DNA of 64,000 nucleotides from CALAZP01 sp964410725 (GCA_964410725.1 CAYPID010000001.1:186001-250000); one strand, 5' to 3'; positions 35,917 to 46,635 are shown, counted from the first letter of the stretch. A program made the numbers and translations. The notes: generated from the letters alone by a model not told the origin.

Positions 35917-38526
35917 ATGATTTCTAAAAAATTGATTCCCACTATTCTCTGTCTTACCCTCGCCGTAACTCCTGTCTGGAACCAGACCGCACAGTCTTGG
36001 GTTTCTCTGCAAGAGGGACTTGAAAAACTTTCCAATCAATACGGAGTTCATTTTGCTTTCGACCCTCAAGCCATTGCTCAACTAAAAATTAACAATCAAT
36101 TCCTTCTAGAGGATTTGAAATCCAGTCTTGAACTGATTAGTCAATACATGCCCATCCATTTTAAATCTGTAGATGAAAACCACGTTTTAGTTATTAAAAC
36201 TCCGAAGGCTCATATTAAAGGTCAAATACTTGACCAAGCGACCGGTAAGCCTTTGCCTTATGCATCTATCTTTATGGATGGAACCGGAATAGGTGCTGAA
36301 ACCAATCATTTAGGGCAATTTGATTTATGGCTCCCAGATTCTCTATATGGAGGAGAATTGAAAATAAGTTATCTCGGCTACCAATCAAAAAGTATTTCCC
36401 CTTTCGAAATCAATCAAACCCATCAACTGAAGCCCATAGATAACGAAATATCGACTGTAGAAGTAGAGGCGCCTCCACATCAGATTGCCAATTTGAATCA
36501 AACTGGCAATTATGTTATTTCTAGAGAATTGTCACCCGCCTATGGTGTCATTTTAGATCCTGTCAAACAATTACAATTATTGCCCGGCATCAATGCAAAT
36601 GAGGATTTTTCAGCAGGCCTCAATATTCGAGGAAGCTCTAATAACGACAACCTTATTGTCCTTAATGGAATTAACCTATACCGAGTCGATCACTTTTATG
36701 GTATTATTTCTGCAATTCAAAGCAGCAGTATCGATACTTTAACCCTGTATAAAAATAATTTCCCCGTTCAATATGGTGGCGCAACCGGTGGAGTACTCCA
36801 AATGACCAGTCGTCCTGCTAAAGAAAAAGTGCAGGGCAATGTGTCACTCTCTTTATTGGAAGGAGCGGTCAATATCAGGATGCCAATTACTTCAGCATTA
36901 AGCGTAAGTCTTTCCGCCAGATCCTCTATTAACAATTTGGGAGAAAGCGACATATACAACCAATATAACAATTTAACGCTTAATAACCCCTTTGCTCAAT
37001 ACCAATATCCCGGATCAATAAACGATAAAATTATTTCCATTTCTCCCGATTATTCTTTTTACGATGGTGGATTCAATATCTACTTCAAATCGCACCAATT
37101 GAGTTTTTTTTCCTCCCAAGATCACTACAATTTGGAATACGAAGACCGCTATACTATTAAGTTGAGAAATATCAATATTCTCAACACTGAAGAATTTGAA
37201 GAGGAAGAATATTGGACCAACCAAGGGTGGAGTTGGCAATCTAATTTTAATCTGTTTAGTAAATGGTCCTCATATCTAAAATTGAACTACTCCTCTTATC
37301 AAAACGATTTTAAAAGGGAAGCCAATTTTGAAAAAAAATTTCCAAACAATACCGAAGAGTTATCTTTTGATAATGAATTTCAGTCCAAAGTGGAAGGTTA
37401 CAATTGGACTTTTTCCAATTCAAGAATCTGGTCTAATCAAGAAATTATTTGGGGAAGCGCTATTGCTCATCACTCTATTCATAACGTGATTCAAAATTTT
37501 TCTGAAGACACTTTCGAAAAAAAATCGGCTGGGATTATTTATTCAATTTTTGGAAGCCACGCTTTGCAACTGGGTAATCGGTGGAATATCAAGTTAGGAA
37601 TTCGAACAAATTATTATCCAGTTCAAAATAAAAATTACTTTTCTCCAAGGTTGGAATTCAAATTTAATCCAAATCATTACCACTCTTTCTTTGCCACTCT
37701 TAGTCACTATCAACAGTTTCTCCGTACCATTACAAGTGAGGACGGGTTAGGTCAAAGTCGAGAACTTTGGAACTTAGCAGATATCAATTTAATTCCGGTT
37801 TTAACAGCCACCAATACCACCATTGGCTGGAAAAAATTGTGGGAGAACGGTTGGGTGCTAGAAGTTGAGGGTTACTATAAAATATTAAATGGCATCGTGG
37901 AATATGCCCCTTTATTTAATAATTTAATTGGCAATTCCTCCAATAGAAAACCTCGCTTTACCTTTTTTGAAGGTAAAGGCAATATTAGAGGATTAGATAT
38001 TTTATTGAGAAAATCAGCCAAGAACTGGAATTGGTTGTTGGCATACACGCTGAGCAAAAATACTCATACTTTTCCCGATTTAGCTAATAATACACCTTTT
38101 CCTGCTGCAACCGACCGCCGGCATCAATTGAATTGGGCAGGTCAGTACCAGTGGAGAAAATGGACCATTGCCTCTACGTTTACCTTTTCAAGTGGAAGAC
38201 CTTATACCGATCTAAAAAAAATTACAGAATTTCTTAACGGAAATTCGAGGACTTTACTGTCCCCGAAGGATAGGATCAGTTATCTGAAAAATTACCAGCG
38301 ATGGGATTTCAAATTAAATTATTCACCAAAAAGCGCTAATGGTGCTTGGCAATTAGGGGTGGGAATCTATAATGTACTCAACAGATCCAATGTAGCCTAT
38401 CGGCAATACGCTTTCGTATTTCCGGAAACTAGGAATGATCCTTCATTTTTAAAAAATACTATTGCGGGCAACGAAGTCTATATGTTGGGGAGAACCCTTA
38501 CCTTTAACTTTCAATTTTCTTTTTAA
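35917..38526 (+). CDS. TonB-dependent outer-membrane receptor with STN signalling domain
   Basis: An 869-residue FecA-like transducer. Order: signal peptide (about 1-25), STN domain (about 30-88), a carboxypeptidase-D-regulatory-like domain (about 95-175; KGQILDQATGKPLPYASI), TonB plug (about 205-300; LPGINANEDFSAGLNIRG), then a beta-barrel ending in an aromatic residue (FNFQFSF). The STN domain and the sigma/FecR genes immediately upstream show that it signals as well as imports. There is no SusD partner, so a small ligand such as a siderophore or a peptide is more likely than a glycan, but the ligand cannot be named. The SCP2 gene begins 11 bases after it. Confidence 0.92.
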   Translation: MISKKLIPTILCLTLAVTPVWNQTAQSWVSLQEGLEKLSNQYGVHFAFDPQAIAQLKINNQFLLEDLKSSLELISQYMPIHFKSVDENHVLVIKTPKAHIKGQILDQATGKPLPYASIFMDGTGIGAETNHLGQFDLWLPDSLYGGELKISYLGYQSKSISPFEINQTHQLKPIDNEISTVEVEAPPHQIANLNQTGNYVISRELSPAYGVILDPVKQLQLLPGINANEDFSAGLNIRGSSNNDNLIVLNGINLYRVDHFYGIISAIQSSSIDTLTLYKNNFPVQYGGATGGVLQMTSRPAKEKVQGNVSLSLLEGAVNIRMPITSALSVSLSARSSINNLGESDIYNQYNNLTLNNPFAQYQYPGSINDKIISISPDYSFYDGGFNIYFKSHQLSFFSSQDHYNLEYEDRYTIKLRNINILNTEEFEEEEYWTNQGWSWQSNFNLFSKWSSYLKLNYSSYQNDFKREANFEKKFPNNTEELSFDNEFQSKVEGYNWTFSNSRIWSNQEIIWGSAIAHHSIHNVIQNFSEDTFEKKSAGIIYSIFGSHALQLGNRWNIKLGIRTNYYPVQNKNYFSPRLEFKFNPNHYHSFFATLSHYQQFLRTITSEDGLGQSRELWNLADINLIPVLTATNTTIGWKKLWENGWVLEVEGYYKILNGIVEYAPLFNNLIGNSSNRKPRFTFFEGKGNIRGLDILLRKSAKNWNWLLAYTLSKNTHTFPDLANNTPFPAATDRRHQLNWAGQYQWRKWTIASTFTFSSGRPYTDLKKITEFLNGNSRTLLSPKDRISYLKNYQRWDFKLNYSPKSANGAWQLGVGIYNVLNRSNVAYRQYAFVFPETRNDPSFLKNTIAGNEVYMLGRTLTFNFQFSF

Positions 38527-38537
38527 TAACTGAACCT

Positions 38538-38831
38538 ATGGAATTAGATAAAATCACAGAGCAGTTTCAAAAAATGGCTGAAAAAGTCGGTAATCTGGGA
38601 AAATCCTTAAAATTTGTAGTAGATGATCAGGTTGTATTCATTGATATGACTGGAGAAACTCCAAAAATTTCAACAGAGGATCAGGAAGCCGACACCACCA
38701 TCATAACCAGTTTGGCAACACTAGAAGACTTAAAAAATGGAGGAAACCCCATGACAGCCGTTATGACCGGTAAAATCAAAATAAAAGGCGATATGGGGTT
38801 AGCTATGAAATTAAGCAGCTTTTTTAAATAA
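38538..38831 (+). CDS. SCP2 sterol-binding-domain protein
   Basis: A small 97-residue cytoplasmic protein consisting of one SCP2-like lipid-binding domain. The strand reading FVVDDQVVFIDMTG and the closing GKIKIKGDMGLAMKLSSFF are the usual SCP2 signature. Proteins of this kind bind hydrophobic ligands such as fatty acyl chains. It follows the TonB receptor by 11 bases and could share its transcript, although a functional link to the signalling system is not evident. The assembly gap begins three bases after its stop, so what lies downstream is unknown. Confidence 0.85.
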   Translation: MELDKITEQFQKMAEKVGNLGKSLKFVVDDQVVFIDMTGETPKISTEDQEADTTIITSLATLEDLKNGGNPMTAVMTGKIKIKGDMGLAMKLSSFFK

Positions 38832-38834
38832 CCT

Positions 38835-38934
38835 NNNNNNNNNNNNNNNNNNNNNNNNNNNNNNNNNNNNNNNNNNNNNNNNNNNNNNNNNNNNNNNNNN
38901 NNNNNNNNNNNNNNNNNNNNNNNNNNNNNNNNNN
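38835..38934. other. Assembly gap (100 N)
   Basis: Exactly 100 undetermined bases, the usual placeholder for a gap of unknown length. The ileS reading frame enters it from the right without a stop, so the missing DNA includes the ileS C-terminus and the end spacing to the SCP2 gene. Confidence 0.98.
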
Positions 38935-41900
38935 ATATCCAGTGCGACAGTAAGACCTCCCTCAGAGGCCACCAACCAACCTGGAATATCTTCAGTGGTA
39001 ATTTCAAAATCCTCTTTTTCCAATGTAAAAATTCCCGAATTGGGAATTGTCAAATCGTACTTTCCTTCCTCCTCTATTTTTTGGATATCCTCCTGAGTAA
39101 ATTGATTTATTAAACCTGCTGCAATTTTCATATTAGGTCCAAGACGCTTGCCCAAGGTCTTAAAATTGGGTTTGATTTTCTTTTTTATAATTCCACCACT
39201 ACCTTGAATATATTCAATGGTTTTAACGTTAACCTCTGCTAAAATTAAATCTTTCACTGCTTCGACTTGTTGTTCGAAGTCATCTTCTAGAATTGGAAGT
39301 AATATTTTTTGAAGGGGTTGCCTTACTCGGATATTTTCTTTCTTTCTTAGGGACCGAACCAAAGAAGAAATTCGCTGAGCATATCCCATTCTCTCCTCCA
39401 ATCTCTTATCAATCAATTGGGAATTCGGGATTGGAAAGTCCGCCAAATGAACTGATTGGTATCCCTCCTTTTTTGTTATATCATTTAGGTTTTTGTACAT
39501 CCAATCTGAGAAAAATGGAGCTACTGGAGCCATGAGTTTGGCTATAGTCACCAAACACTCGTATAAGGTCTGATATGCTGCAATTTTATCCTGAGAATAA
39601 TCCCCTTTCCAAAACCTCCTTCTACACAGCCGAACGTACCAGTTACTGAGGTGCTCATCTACAAAATTCATCACCTTTCTGGTCGCATTAGTCGCTTCAT
39701 AATCTGCATAATCTAATTTAACGTCATGTACCAGGGTATTGAGTAAAGAAATAATCCAACGGTCTATTTCAGGGCGATCATTTAGAGGTAGTGGGGTTTC
39801 ATTGAATTTGAACTGATCAATATTCGCATAAAGGGTAAAAAAAGAATAGGTATTATATAACGTCCCAAAAAATTTCCTCTTGACTTCCTCCACACCTGCC
39901 AGATCAAATTTTAAATTATCCCAAGGCTGAGCATTAGAAATCATATACCATCTGGTAGCATCTGCTCCATGGGTGGCAATAGTCTTGAACGGGTCAATAC
40001 CATTGCCCAATCTCTTGGACATTTTAACCCCATTTTTATCTAAAACCAGTCCATTGGAAACTACATTTTTAAATGCCACTTTGTCAAAAACCATGGCAGC
40101 AATGGCATGTAAAGTATAAAACCATCCACGGGTTTGATCAACCCCCTCAGCAATGAAATCCGCGGGAAAATTCTCATTAAATAGTTCTTTATTTTCAAAG
40201 GGATAATGCCATTGGGCATAAGGCATAGAGCCGGAGTCAAACCACACGTCAATAAGGTCTAGCTCTCTGTGCATTACCAATCCTTGGTTACTTACTAACT
40301 TTACTTCGTCAATATAGGGTCGGTGTAAGTCTTCGGGAACCTTTTGATCTAATCCCAATGTTTGATTGGCCTTTTCAATAGCTATTGTTAACTCCTCTAT
40401 ACCCCCAATACATACTTCTTCCTTTCCATCTTCTGTTCTCCATATTGGTAACGGTATCCCCCAATACCTAGACCTTGATAAATTCCAATCTTGTAAATTC
40501 TCCAACCACTTTCCAAATCTCCCCTCACCCGTTGCCTTAGGTTTCCAATTTATCGTTTGATTTAATTCAAACATCCTATTCTTGAGGCTTGAGGTTTTAA
40601 TAAACCATGAATCCAATGGATAATATAAAACTGGCTTATCTGTCCTCCAACAATGTGGATAGGCATGCTCGTATTTTTCCGACAAGAATAATTTATTCTC
40701 TCCTTTTAATTGGACTACTATGTCTGTATCTACTGACCTTTCTTCTTGCTGCCCATAATCTTTTACGTATCTCCCTGCGAAATCTGTTACCTCCTTCACA
40801 AACCTTCCTTGTCGATCTACCAATGGGACGCTATTACCTAAATCATCTTCTACTGTAATGGCTGGGATACCAAACTGGCGGCAGACCCTAAAGTCATCTG
40901 CTCCAAAAGTAGGGGCCATATGGACAATCCCCGTTCCATCCTCTGTAGAAACAAAATCTCCTATCAATACCTTAAAAGCAGGTTCTTTAGGCTGAACATA
41001 TTTCATTAATTGTTCGTATTCCATGCCCTCTAAAATACTGCCCTTCATTTCTGCCTCAATCTCTATATAAGGAATAGGTTGATTGCTGGCTTTCATGTCT
41101 TCAGGTTTCAAATCTGAATTAGCCTTTGAAAAATATTGACTTAAACGGTCTTTCGCTAAAATTACTGAAGTAGGTTGACCTGTGTATCTATTAAAAGTCT
41201 TTACTTTGATATAGTCAATATCCTTACCTACAGCTAAGGCCGAATTAGATGGCAGCGTCCAAGGGGTTGTAGTCCAAGCTAAAAAGTAAGTGTTTTCCTC
41301 CCCTTTAACTTTAAACTGAGCAATGGCTGAAACATCTTTTATATCCTTATAGGCCCCAGGCATATTCAATTCGTGGGAACTTAATCCCGTTCCCGCGGCG
41401 GGAGAATAAGGCTGAATTGTATATCCCTTATATAGTAAATCCTTTTGGTAAATCTGCTTTAAAAGCCACCAAACAGATTCTATATATTCATTTTTATATG
41501 TTATATATGGCTGTTCAAGGTCAACCCAATAACCCATTTTTTTGGTAATATCATCCCAGCGGTCCTTGTATTGCATAACCGTTTCCCGACATTTGGCATT
41601 GTATTCGTCCACCGAAATTTTCTTACCAATGTCTTCTTTTGTGATGCCCAATTCCTTTTCAACACTCAATTCTATTGGTAATCCATGGGTATCCCAACCT
41701 CCTTTACGGGCAACTTTTTTACCATTCATAGTGTGAAACCTACAAAACAAATCCTTAATGGTACGGGCCATTACATGGTGAATGCCAGGCATCCCATTAG
41801 CGGACGGAGGACCTTCGTAGAAAACAAAAGGTTGTGCACCATTTCTAGCGGAAATACTCTTTTCAAATACCCCCTCTTTTTCCCAGAATGCCAATATTTC

Positions 41901-41945
41901 ACTATCTATGGAAGGAAGGTCTAAATGTTTGAATGTCCTATACAT
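38935..41945 (-). CDS. ileS: Isoleucine-tRNA ligase, C-terminus lost in assembly gap
   Basis: Class I synthetase charging tRNA-Ile. About 1003 residues are present before the gap; Bacteroidota enzymes are about 1100-1150, so roughly 100-150 residues are missing. The nucleotide-binding HIGH-type motif appears as GPPSANGMPGIHHVMA and the second as KMSKR (about residue 641-645). A large editing domain lies between them (TTTPWTLPSNSALAV, the threonine-rich editing motif). The pattern is that of the eukaryote-like IleS group, whose members are often less sensitive to mupirocin; that property is inferred only. I chose ATG 41945 over TTG 41963 because the predicted promoter at 41981-41988 leaves a more normal leader. 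Confidence 0.93.
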
Positions 41946-41980
41946 TTGGGTACAGTTTGCCAACGATAAAAAAGAATGGG

Positions 41981-41988
41981 CAAAGATA
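41981..41988 (-). promoter_or_regulatory. Predicted -7 box of ileS
   Basis: On the minus strand this reads TATCTTTG, matching TAnnTTTG, about 36 bases upstream of the ileS ATG. The matching -33 element is weak. It lies in the 130-base space shared with the divergent ABC transporter gene. Confidence 0.5.
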
Positions 41989-42075
41989 CAAAACCAAATA
42001 AAATAAAGGCTTTATGTCATCTATCTATCAATTGATTTGTTTACCTCTTAAACGATAACTTATTAAGCTTTTGAC

Positions 42076-42729
42076 ATGCTAGTTACCAAGGACCTCTGTT
42101 ATCAATATTCCAATACTCAGCCCATTTGTTTCCCTAATCTCGAATGTCAAAAAGGGGAATCCATTTTAATACTAGGGCCTTCCGGGACAGGGAAGACCAC
42201 TTTTCTTCATCTATTGGGTGGATTAATTCGTCCAACCAGGGGGCAACTGATGCTGAACCATGTTGATTTAGGTTCTCTATCTGATAAAAACTTAGACCTT
42301 TTTCGGGGACAGAACATAGGAATTGTATTCCAAAAACCACATTTTATAAAGTCTTTAACTGTCTGGGAAAATCTATTATTGGCGGCTGCACTCGCAGGTA
42401 AAAAATCCGACAAAAAAAGGATGATTGACCTTTTGGAGCGGTTGAACATCGCTCATAAATCAGAAAGCAAAACGGATCAACTCAGCCAGGGAGAACAACA
42501 AAGAGTTGCCATAGCTAGAGCATTAGTCAATGAGCCCATACTAATTTTAGCAGACGAGCCTACTTCTGCTCTAGATGATATAAACGGGGAAGAAGTAGCC
42601 GCCTTACTTGAAGATGAATCTAAAAGATTAGAGGCCGCTTTACTAATCGTGACTCACGATAACAGACTTCAAACTAAATTTAAAAAAACCATTACCTTGG
42701 AACCTACTGAAAAGAGTGGTACCCTATGA
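42076..42729 (+). CDS. ABC transporter ATP-binding protein, LolD/MacB type
   Basis: A 217-residue ATPase with Walker A GPSGTGKT (34-41), Q-loop IVFQKPHFI, signature [15 protein letters not shown] and Walker [15 protein letters not shown]. The LSQGE signature and the partner FtsX-fold permease place it in the LolD/MacB/ZrgB-like group of mechanotransmitting transporters rather than in a classical importer family. Its stop overlaps the permease start by four bases. The third gene of the operon codes for a small exported protein, which suggests a specialised periplasmic task. Confidence 0.9.
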   Translation: MLVTKDLCYQYSNTQPICFPNLECQKGESILILGPSGTGKTTFLHLLGGLIRPTRGQLMLNHVDLGSLSDKNLDLFRGQNIGIVFQKPHFIKSLTVWENLLLAAALAGKKSDKKRMIDLLERLNIAHKSESKTDQLSQGEQQRVAIARALVNEPILILADEPTSALDDINGEEVAALLEDESKRLEAALLIVTHDNRLQTKFKKTITLEPTEKSGTL

Positions 42730-43964
42730 ACTTCTTTTATTTAAGTAGAAAAAACTTAAGCAAAAAACCGCTTTCTACCTTTCTCACACTAATGCTATTT
42801 GCTTTGGGAATCAGCCTCATTACTATTTTGTTGCTGCTCAATCATCAATTCCAAAAGCAGTTCGATAAGAATTTAGCTGGTATTGATCTAGTAATTGGTG
42901 CCAAAGGAAGTCCGCTACAACTTATTTTATCAGGAATGTATCATTTGGATGCTCCTACGGGAAATATTCCTATAGCTGAAATTCAACCATTTCTGCAAAA
43001 AAACCATCCTTTAATTGGAAAAGTCATACCCCTTTCATTGGGGGATTCCTATAGAGGATTCCGAATTGTAGGGACTACCCCAGATTTCTTTGAATTGTAC
43101 GAGGGTGCCCTTCAAAATGGAGATTTCTGGTCAGCTCCTATGCAAGCAGTCATAGGTTATGGAGTAGCCCAAAACTTAAATTTGCAAGTTGGAGACACCT
43201 TTCAAAGTTCTCATGGACTTAAGGAAGATAATGATTTAATTCATGAAGATCATCGACCTATTCAGATTGTGGGAATATTGAAACCAAGTGGTACGGTTAT
43301 GGATCAATTACTTTTGACCGACTTTAGAACCGTTTGGGAAGTCCATGATCACCAACATTCCCAAGAACCTTCCGAGGAAGAGTCTTCTTTAGCTACATTA
43401 GCCACTTTTAATGATCAATCCATTACCACCCTGCTCATTCAACTTAAATCAAGAAATTTTCAAGCCCTTAATTTTCAGCGGAATATAAATGAAAATACCA
43501 ACCTACAAGCAGCCACCCCTGCAATTGAAATCAACAGACTCTACGCTAATATAGGAATGGGTATTTCCTTACTTCGAGCACTTGCCATAGCTATCGTCTT
43601 TGTATCTGGCATCAGTATTTTTGTTTCGCTTTACAATTCTTTAAAAGACAGAAAATACGAAATGGCACTTATGCGAGTCATGGGAGGTTCTCGATTTAAT
43701 TTATTCAAATTGGTCTTACTTGAAGGTTTAATTTTAGCTGTCTTTGGATGGCTATCAGGAGTAATACTTGGACATTTTGGACTAGAAATGATTGCCCATT
43801 CACTTAAGAGTACCTATAAATACAGCTTATCTGGAATTACCTTTATCAGTGCGGAATGGCTTGTAATGTGGGCTTCAATTCTCATAGGCTTATTGGCCTC
43901 CTTATTTCCAGCTCTTGAAGCCGCTAGAACCAATATTCATAAAACTTTATCTGAAGGAAAATAA
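42726..43964 (+). CDS. FtsX/MacB-fold ABC transporter permease
   Basis: A 412-residue membrane protein with the four-helix FtsX topology: one N-terminal helix (about 18-42), a large periplasmic domain (about 45-275), and three C-terminal helices (about 280-305, 330-352, 375-398). KDRKYEMALMRVMGGSRFNLFKLVLLEGL is the conserved FtsX loop between helices two and three. The periplasmic domain contains a His/acidic-rich segment (residues about 200-218, including HDHQHSQEPSEEES) that could bind divalent metal. The small exported protein gene starts nine bases later. Confidence 0.9.
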   Translation: MNFFYLSRKNLSKKPLSTFLTLMLFALGISLITILLLLNHQFQKQFDKNLAGIDLVIGAKGSPLQLILSGMYHLDAPTGNIPIAEIQPFLQKNHPLIGKVIPLSLGDSYRGFRIVGTTPDFFELYEGALQNGDFWSAPMQAVIGYGVAQNLNLQVGDTFQSSHGLKEDNDLIHEDHRPIQIVGILKPSGTVMDQLLLTDFRTVWEVHDHQHSQEPSEEESSLATLATFNDQSITTLLIQLKSRNFQALNFQRNINENTNLQAATPAIEINRLYANIGMGISLLRALAIAIVFVSGISIFVSLYNSLKDRKYEMALMRVMGGSRFNLFKLVLLEGLILAVFGWLSGVILGHFGLEMIAHSLKSTYKYSLSGITFISAEWLVMWASILIGLLASLFPALEAARTNIHKTLSEGK

Positions 43965-43973
43965 AATAACGAT

Positions 43974-44423
43974 ATGAAAAATTACCTGACCACTAGTTTA
44001 TTGATCTTAATGACTCTATCTGTAGTTGCTCAAAGCAATGACAATGTATGGAACACGTTGAGTAAGATTACTTTTAAAAAGGAATACGATGAACTCCTGG
44101 GGTTCAAGGTAGATGTTCCAGTTTTTAGCGAAGAAGTTCTTGCACTAGAAAATCAGGAAGTCATTATTAAAGGGTACATCATTCCAGTGGAAGGCTACAA
44201 AAGCCACAAGGAGTTTATTTTTTCTGCTTTTCCATATAATTTGTGTTTTTTCTGTGGTGGTGCTGGACCAGAAACAGTAATGGAAGTATTCGCTATTGAA
44301 TCTGTAAAATATACTACTGACCCCATTTACCTGAAAGGTAAACTCGAACTGAATGCATCAGACATTAATCGACTAATGTATGCACTGAACAATGCAGAAC
44401 AAATCAAAAACCCAGAAGAATAG
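43974..44423 (+). CDS. Small exported DUF3299-like protein with CxxC site
   Basis: A 149-residue protein with a signal peptide ending at VVAQS (about residue 20). The mature part has a strand-rich fold with EVIIKGYIIPVEGY and the distinctive CFFCGGAGPE motif (a CxxC), which I associate with the DUF3299 family. Operons pairing such a protein with an ABC ATPase and FtsX-type permease resemble the zinc-regulated zrg locus of Vibrio, as I remember it. A role in metal handling is therefore plausible but unproven. The gene is convergent with the E2 gene 16 bases away. Confidence 0.7.
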   Translation: MKNYLTTSLLILMTLSVVAQSNDNVWNTLSKITFKKEYDELLGFKVDVPVFSEEVLALENQEVIIKGYIIPVEGYKSHKEFIFSAFPYNLCFFCGGAGPETVMEVFAIESVKYTTDPIYLKGKLELNASDINRLMYALNNAEQIKNPEE

Positions 44424-44439
44424 TAGGACTATGGTATTA

Positions 44440-45693
44440 TTATATCCCTAAAAGCATCTTTGCAGGGTCCTCCAATAACTCCTTAACTTTTACTAGAAAA
44501 GTTACTGAGGAACTTCCATCTATAACTCGGTGGTCATATGATAGCGCCAAATACATCATGGGTCTGATTTCCACTTTGCCATTGATGGCAACTGGTCTTT
44601 CCTTAATACTGTGCATACCTAAAATAGCAGATTGTGGTTCGTTTATAATAGGCGTACTCAACAAAGAGCCAAAAACCCCTCCATTGGTGATAGTGAAAGT
44701 ACCTCCTTGCATTTCTTCAATAGTCAAAGTTCCATTTCTTGCCTTATTTGACAAATGCTTGATTTCTTTTTCAATGGCTGCAAAATGTAACGATTCGACA
44801 TTTTTTACCGGTGGAACCACAAGTCCAGTGGGCGTAGAAATGGCTATTGAAATATCTACATAATCATGATATACCAACTGATTGTCTATTATTTGCGCGT
44901 TGACATCTGGCATGTCCATTAAAACATGTGCACACGCTTTCGCAAATAAAGACATGAAGCCAAGTTTGATGCCATATTTTTCTACAAATTCATCTTGATA
45001 TTTTTTCCTCAATTCCATTACCGCTGATAAATCCACTTCATTGAAAGTGGTTAACATAGCCGTTTGATTTTTTGCTCGAACCAACCTATCTGCAATGGTT
45101 CTTCTCATTCGACTCATTTTTTTCATCGTAGTCTGGCGGCTAAAGCTACCTCCGATATTTGGTTTTGTCGTTGGCTCTGAGGCAGGAGCTGAAACAGAAA
45201 CTTCTGCTCTTAAAGCGTCTTCTTTAGTAATTCTTCCATCTTTGCCAGAACCAACAATCTGTTGAGAGGATATTCCCTTTTCCGCTAAAATTTTTGCAGC
45301 AGAAGGAGAAGGATGTCCCTTTGCATAAGTATTGGAAACCGATTCCGTTGTAACTCCAATGGATGGAGAAGGCTGCTTAAGATCATTTGTTTCAGCGGTA
45401 GATTCTCCCGGTTTAGTGGAAGCAGGAACTCCCCCTGTGTCAGAAGTTTGGGTAACACTTGTATCAATTTTAGCTACCAATGCACCGATTTCCAAATCAT
45501 CTCCTTCAGCTGCTACATGGATGATTTTTCCCGCTGCTTCCGCTGGAAATTCTAATGTTGCCTTATCCGATTCAAATTCACAGATGGGCTCATCTAAATT
45601 TACATACGCTCCATCAGCTTTTAGCCATTGGGATAAGGTTACTTCTGTTATGGACTCTCCAATTGTTGGAACCCGCATTTCGACTATGCTCAT
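44440..45693 (-). CDS. sucB: 2-oxoacid dehydrogenase E2 (dihydrolipoyl succinyltransferase-like)
   Basis: A 417-residue acyltransferase core of a 2-oxoacid dehydrogenase complex, most likely the 2-oxoglutarate complex. Order: one lipoyl domain (1-77; lipoylated K44 in ESDKAT), a Ser/Thr/Pro-rich linker, a peripheral subunit-binding domain (about 125-165; [12 protein letters not shown]), and the catalytic domain (about 190-417) with active-site H388 and D392 in [10 protein letters not shown] single lipoyl domain and the overall length favour succinyltransferase over acetyl-transferase. No E1 or E3 gene is in the window, so its partner must be elsewhere. Confidence 0.92.
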   Translation of the reverse strand: MSIVEMRVPTIGESITEVTLSQWLKADGAYVNLDEPICEFESDKATLEFPAEAAGKIIHVAAEGDDLEIGALVAKIDTSVTQTSDTGGVPASTKPGESTAETNDLKQPSPSIGVTTESVSNTYAKGHPSPSAAKILAEKGISSQQIVGSGKDGRITKEDALRAEVSVSAPASEPTTKPNIGGSFSRQTTMKKMSRMRRTIADRLVRAKNQTAMLTTFNEVDLSAVMELRKKYQDEFVEKYGIKLGFMSLFAKACAHVLMDMPDVNAQIIDNQLVYHDYVDISIAISTPTGLVVPPVKNVESLHFAAIEKEIKHLSNKARNGTLTIEEMQGGTFTITNGGVFGSLLSTPIINEPQSAILGMHSIKERPVAINGKVEIRPMMYLALSYDHRVIDGSSSVTFLVKVKELLEDPAKMLLGI

Positions 45694-45757
45694 AAACTTG
45701 ACTTTGTAGCTTTTATGTTGGTGTTATTTTTAAATGGGAAGACTAATTATCCACCTA

Positions 45758-45765
45758 CAAAAGTA
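45758..45765 (-). promoter_or_regulatory. Predicted -7 box of the E2 gene
   Basis: Minus-strand TACTTTTG matches TAnnTTTG and lies about 65 bases upstream of the E2 start, in the 101-base space after lgt. A TTTG lies 12 bases further up, closer than ideal, so the -33 element is uncertain. Confidence 0.5.
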
Positions 45766-45794
45766 AACATAAAGAAACAAAAAAGGATGGCGGT

Positions 45795-46601
45795 TTATCG
45801 GAAAACTATTTTGTGTTTGGTAGGCCTTAAAATAAAGAATAGGCCAATTAATACGAATGGTATACTTAACCATTGTCCTGTACTCATGATATTACCTAAA
45901 GCAGATTCAAATCCCCCTTGACTCTCTTTAAAGTTTTCCATTAAGATTCTGAACCCAAAAATCAACACTAAAAACAAACCAAAGAAAAAACCGGGTTTAT
46001 CCTTGGCATTCGTTTTCCAATAGAGTCCGAATAATAATGCAAAACTCACTAAATAAGTCAAAGATTCATAGAGCTGGACTGGATGTCTCGGAATGGAGTC
46101 TACGAGAGTAAAAATGAAGGCCCATGATGCATCTGATGGGCTTCCAATGATTTCTGAATTCATTAGATTACCCAATCTGATAAAGCAACCAGCTAATGCG
46201 GTAGGCACCACCACCTTATCTAAAATCCATAAAATAGATTTTTTAGAAACATTTTTGGAAAATAACCATAGTGCTATAATAATCCCTATAGCTCCGCCAT
46301 GGCTCGCTAATCCCCCTCTCCAAATTTTTGGAATTTCCATAAGGTTATTAGAATAGAATTCCCAGTCATAAAAAAATACATGTCCTAATCTAGCCCCAAT
46401 CACTGCACCAAGTACGATATGCATGAAAGCTTTATCCAGCCAAGCCTCTGGAGCCTTTTCGGCGATAAACATCTTTTTTACGATAAACAAGCCCACTAAA
46501 AATCCGGAGGCAAACAAAAGACCATACCATCTTAAGGTAATCGGCCCAATATTTATGATTTCAGGTGAAGCGCTCCAAGTAATCGTCAGAAAGGTTTGCA
46601 T
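45795..46601 (-). CDS. lgt: Prolipoprotein diacylglyceryl transferase
   Basis: Inner-membrane enzyme that attaches diacylglycerol from phosphatidylglycerol to the lipobox cysteine of lipoproteins, here needed for the hexosaminidase, SusD, Kazal and repeat lipoproteins of this window. The 268-residue protein has about seven membrane segments and the family motifs RWYGLLFASGF, the catalytic-region SHGGAIGIIIALWLF, RLGNLMNSEIIG and RHPVQLYES. Length is normal. It lies 34 bases downstream of the LysM transglycosylase gene, so the two may be co-transcribed. Confidence 0.95.
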   Translation of the reverse strand: MQTFLTITWSASPEIINIGPITLRWYGLLFASGFLVGLFIVKKMFIAEKAPEAWLDKAFMHIVLGAVIGARLGHVFFYDWEFYSNNLMEIPKIWRGGLASHGGAIGIIIALWLFSKNVSKKSILWILDKVVVPTALAGCFIRLGNLMNSEIIGSPSDASWAFIFTLVDSIPRHPVQLYESLTYLVSFALLFGLYWKTNAKDKPGFFFGLFLVLIFGFRILMENFKESQGGFESALGNIMSTGQWLSIPFVLIGLFFILRPTKHKIVFR

Positions 46602-46635
46602 AGAAAAAAATTATGCCCTAAAGATACTATATTTA

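Noticed and set aside
38811..38934. Continuation of ileS through the N run to a stop near 38811
   Set aside because: The frame across undetermined bases is arbitrary, and the last residues are simply the reverse strand of the SCP2 gene.
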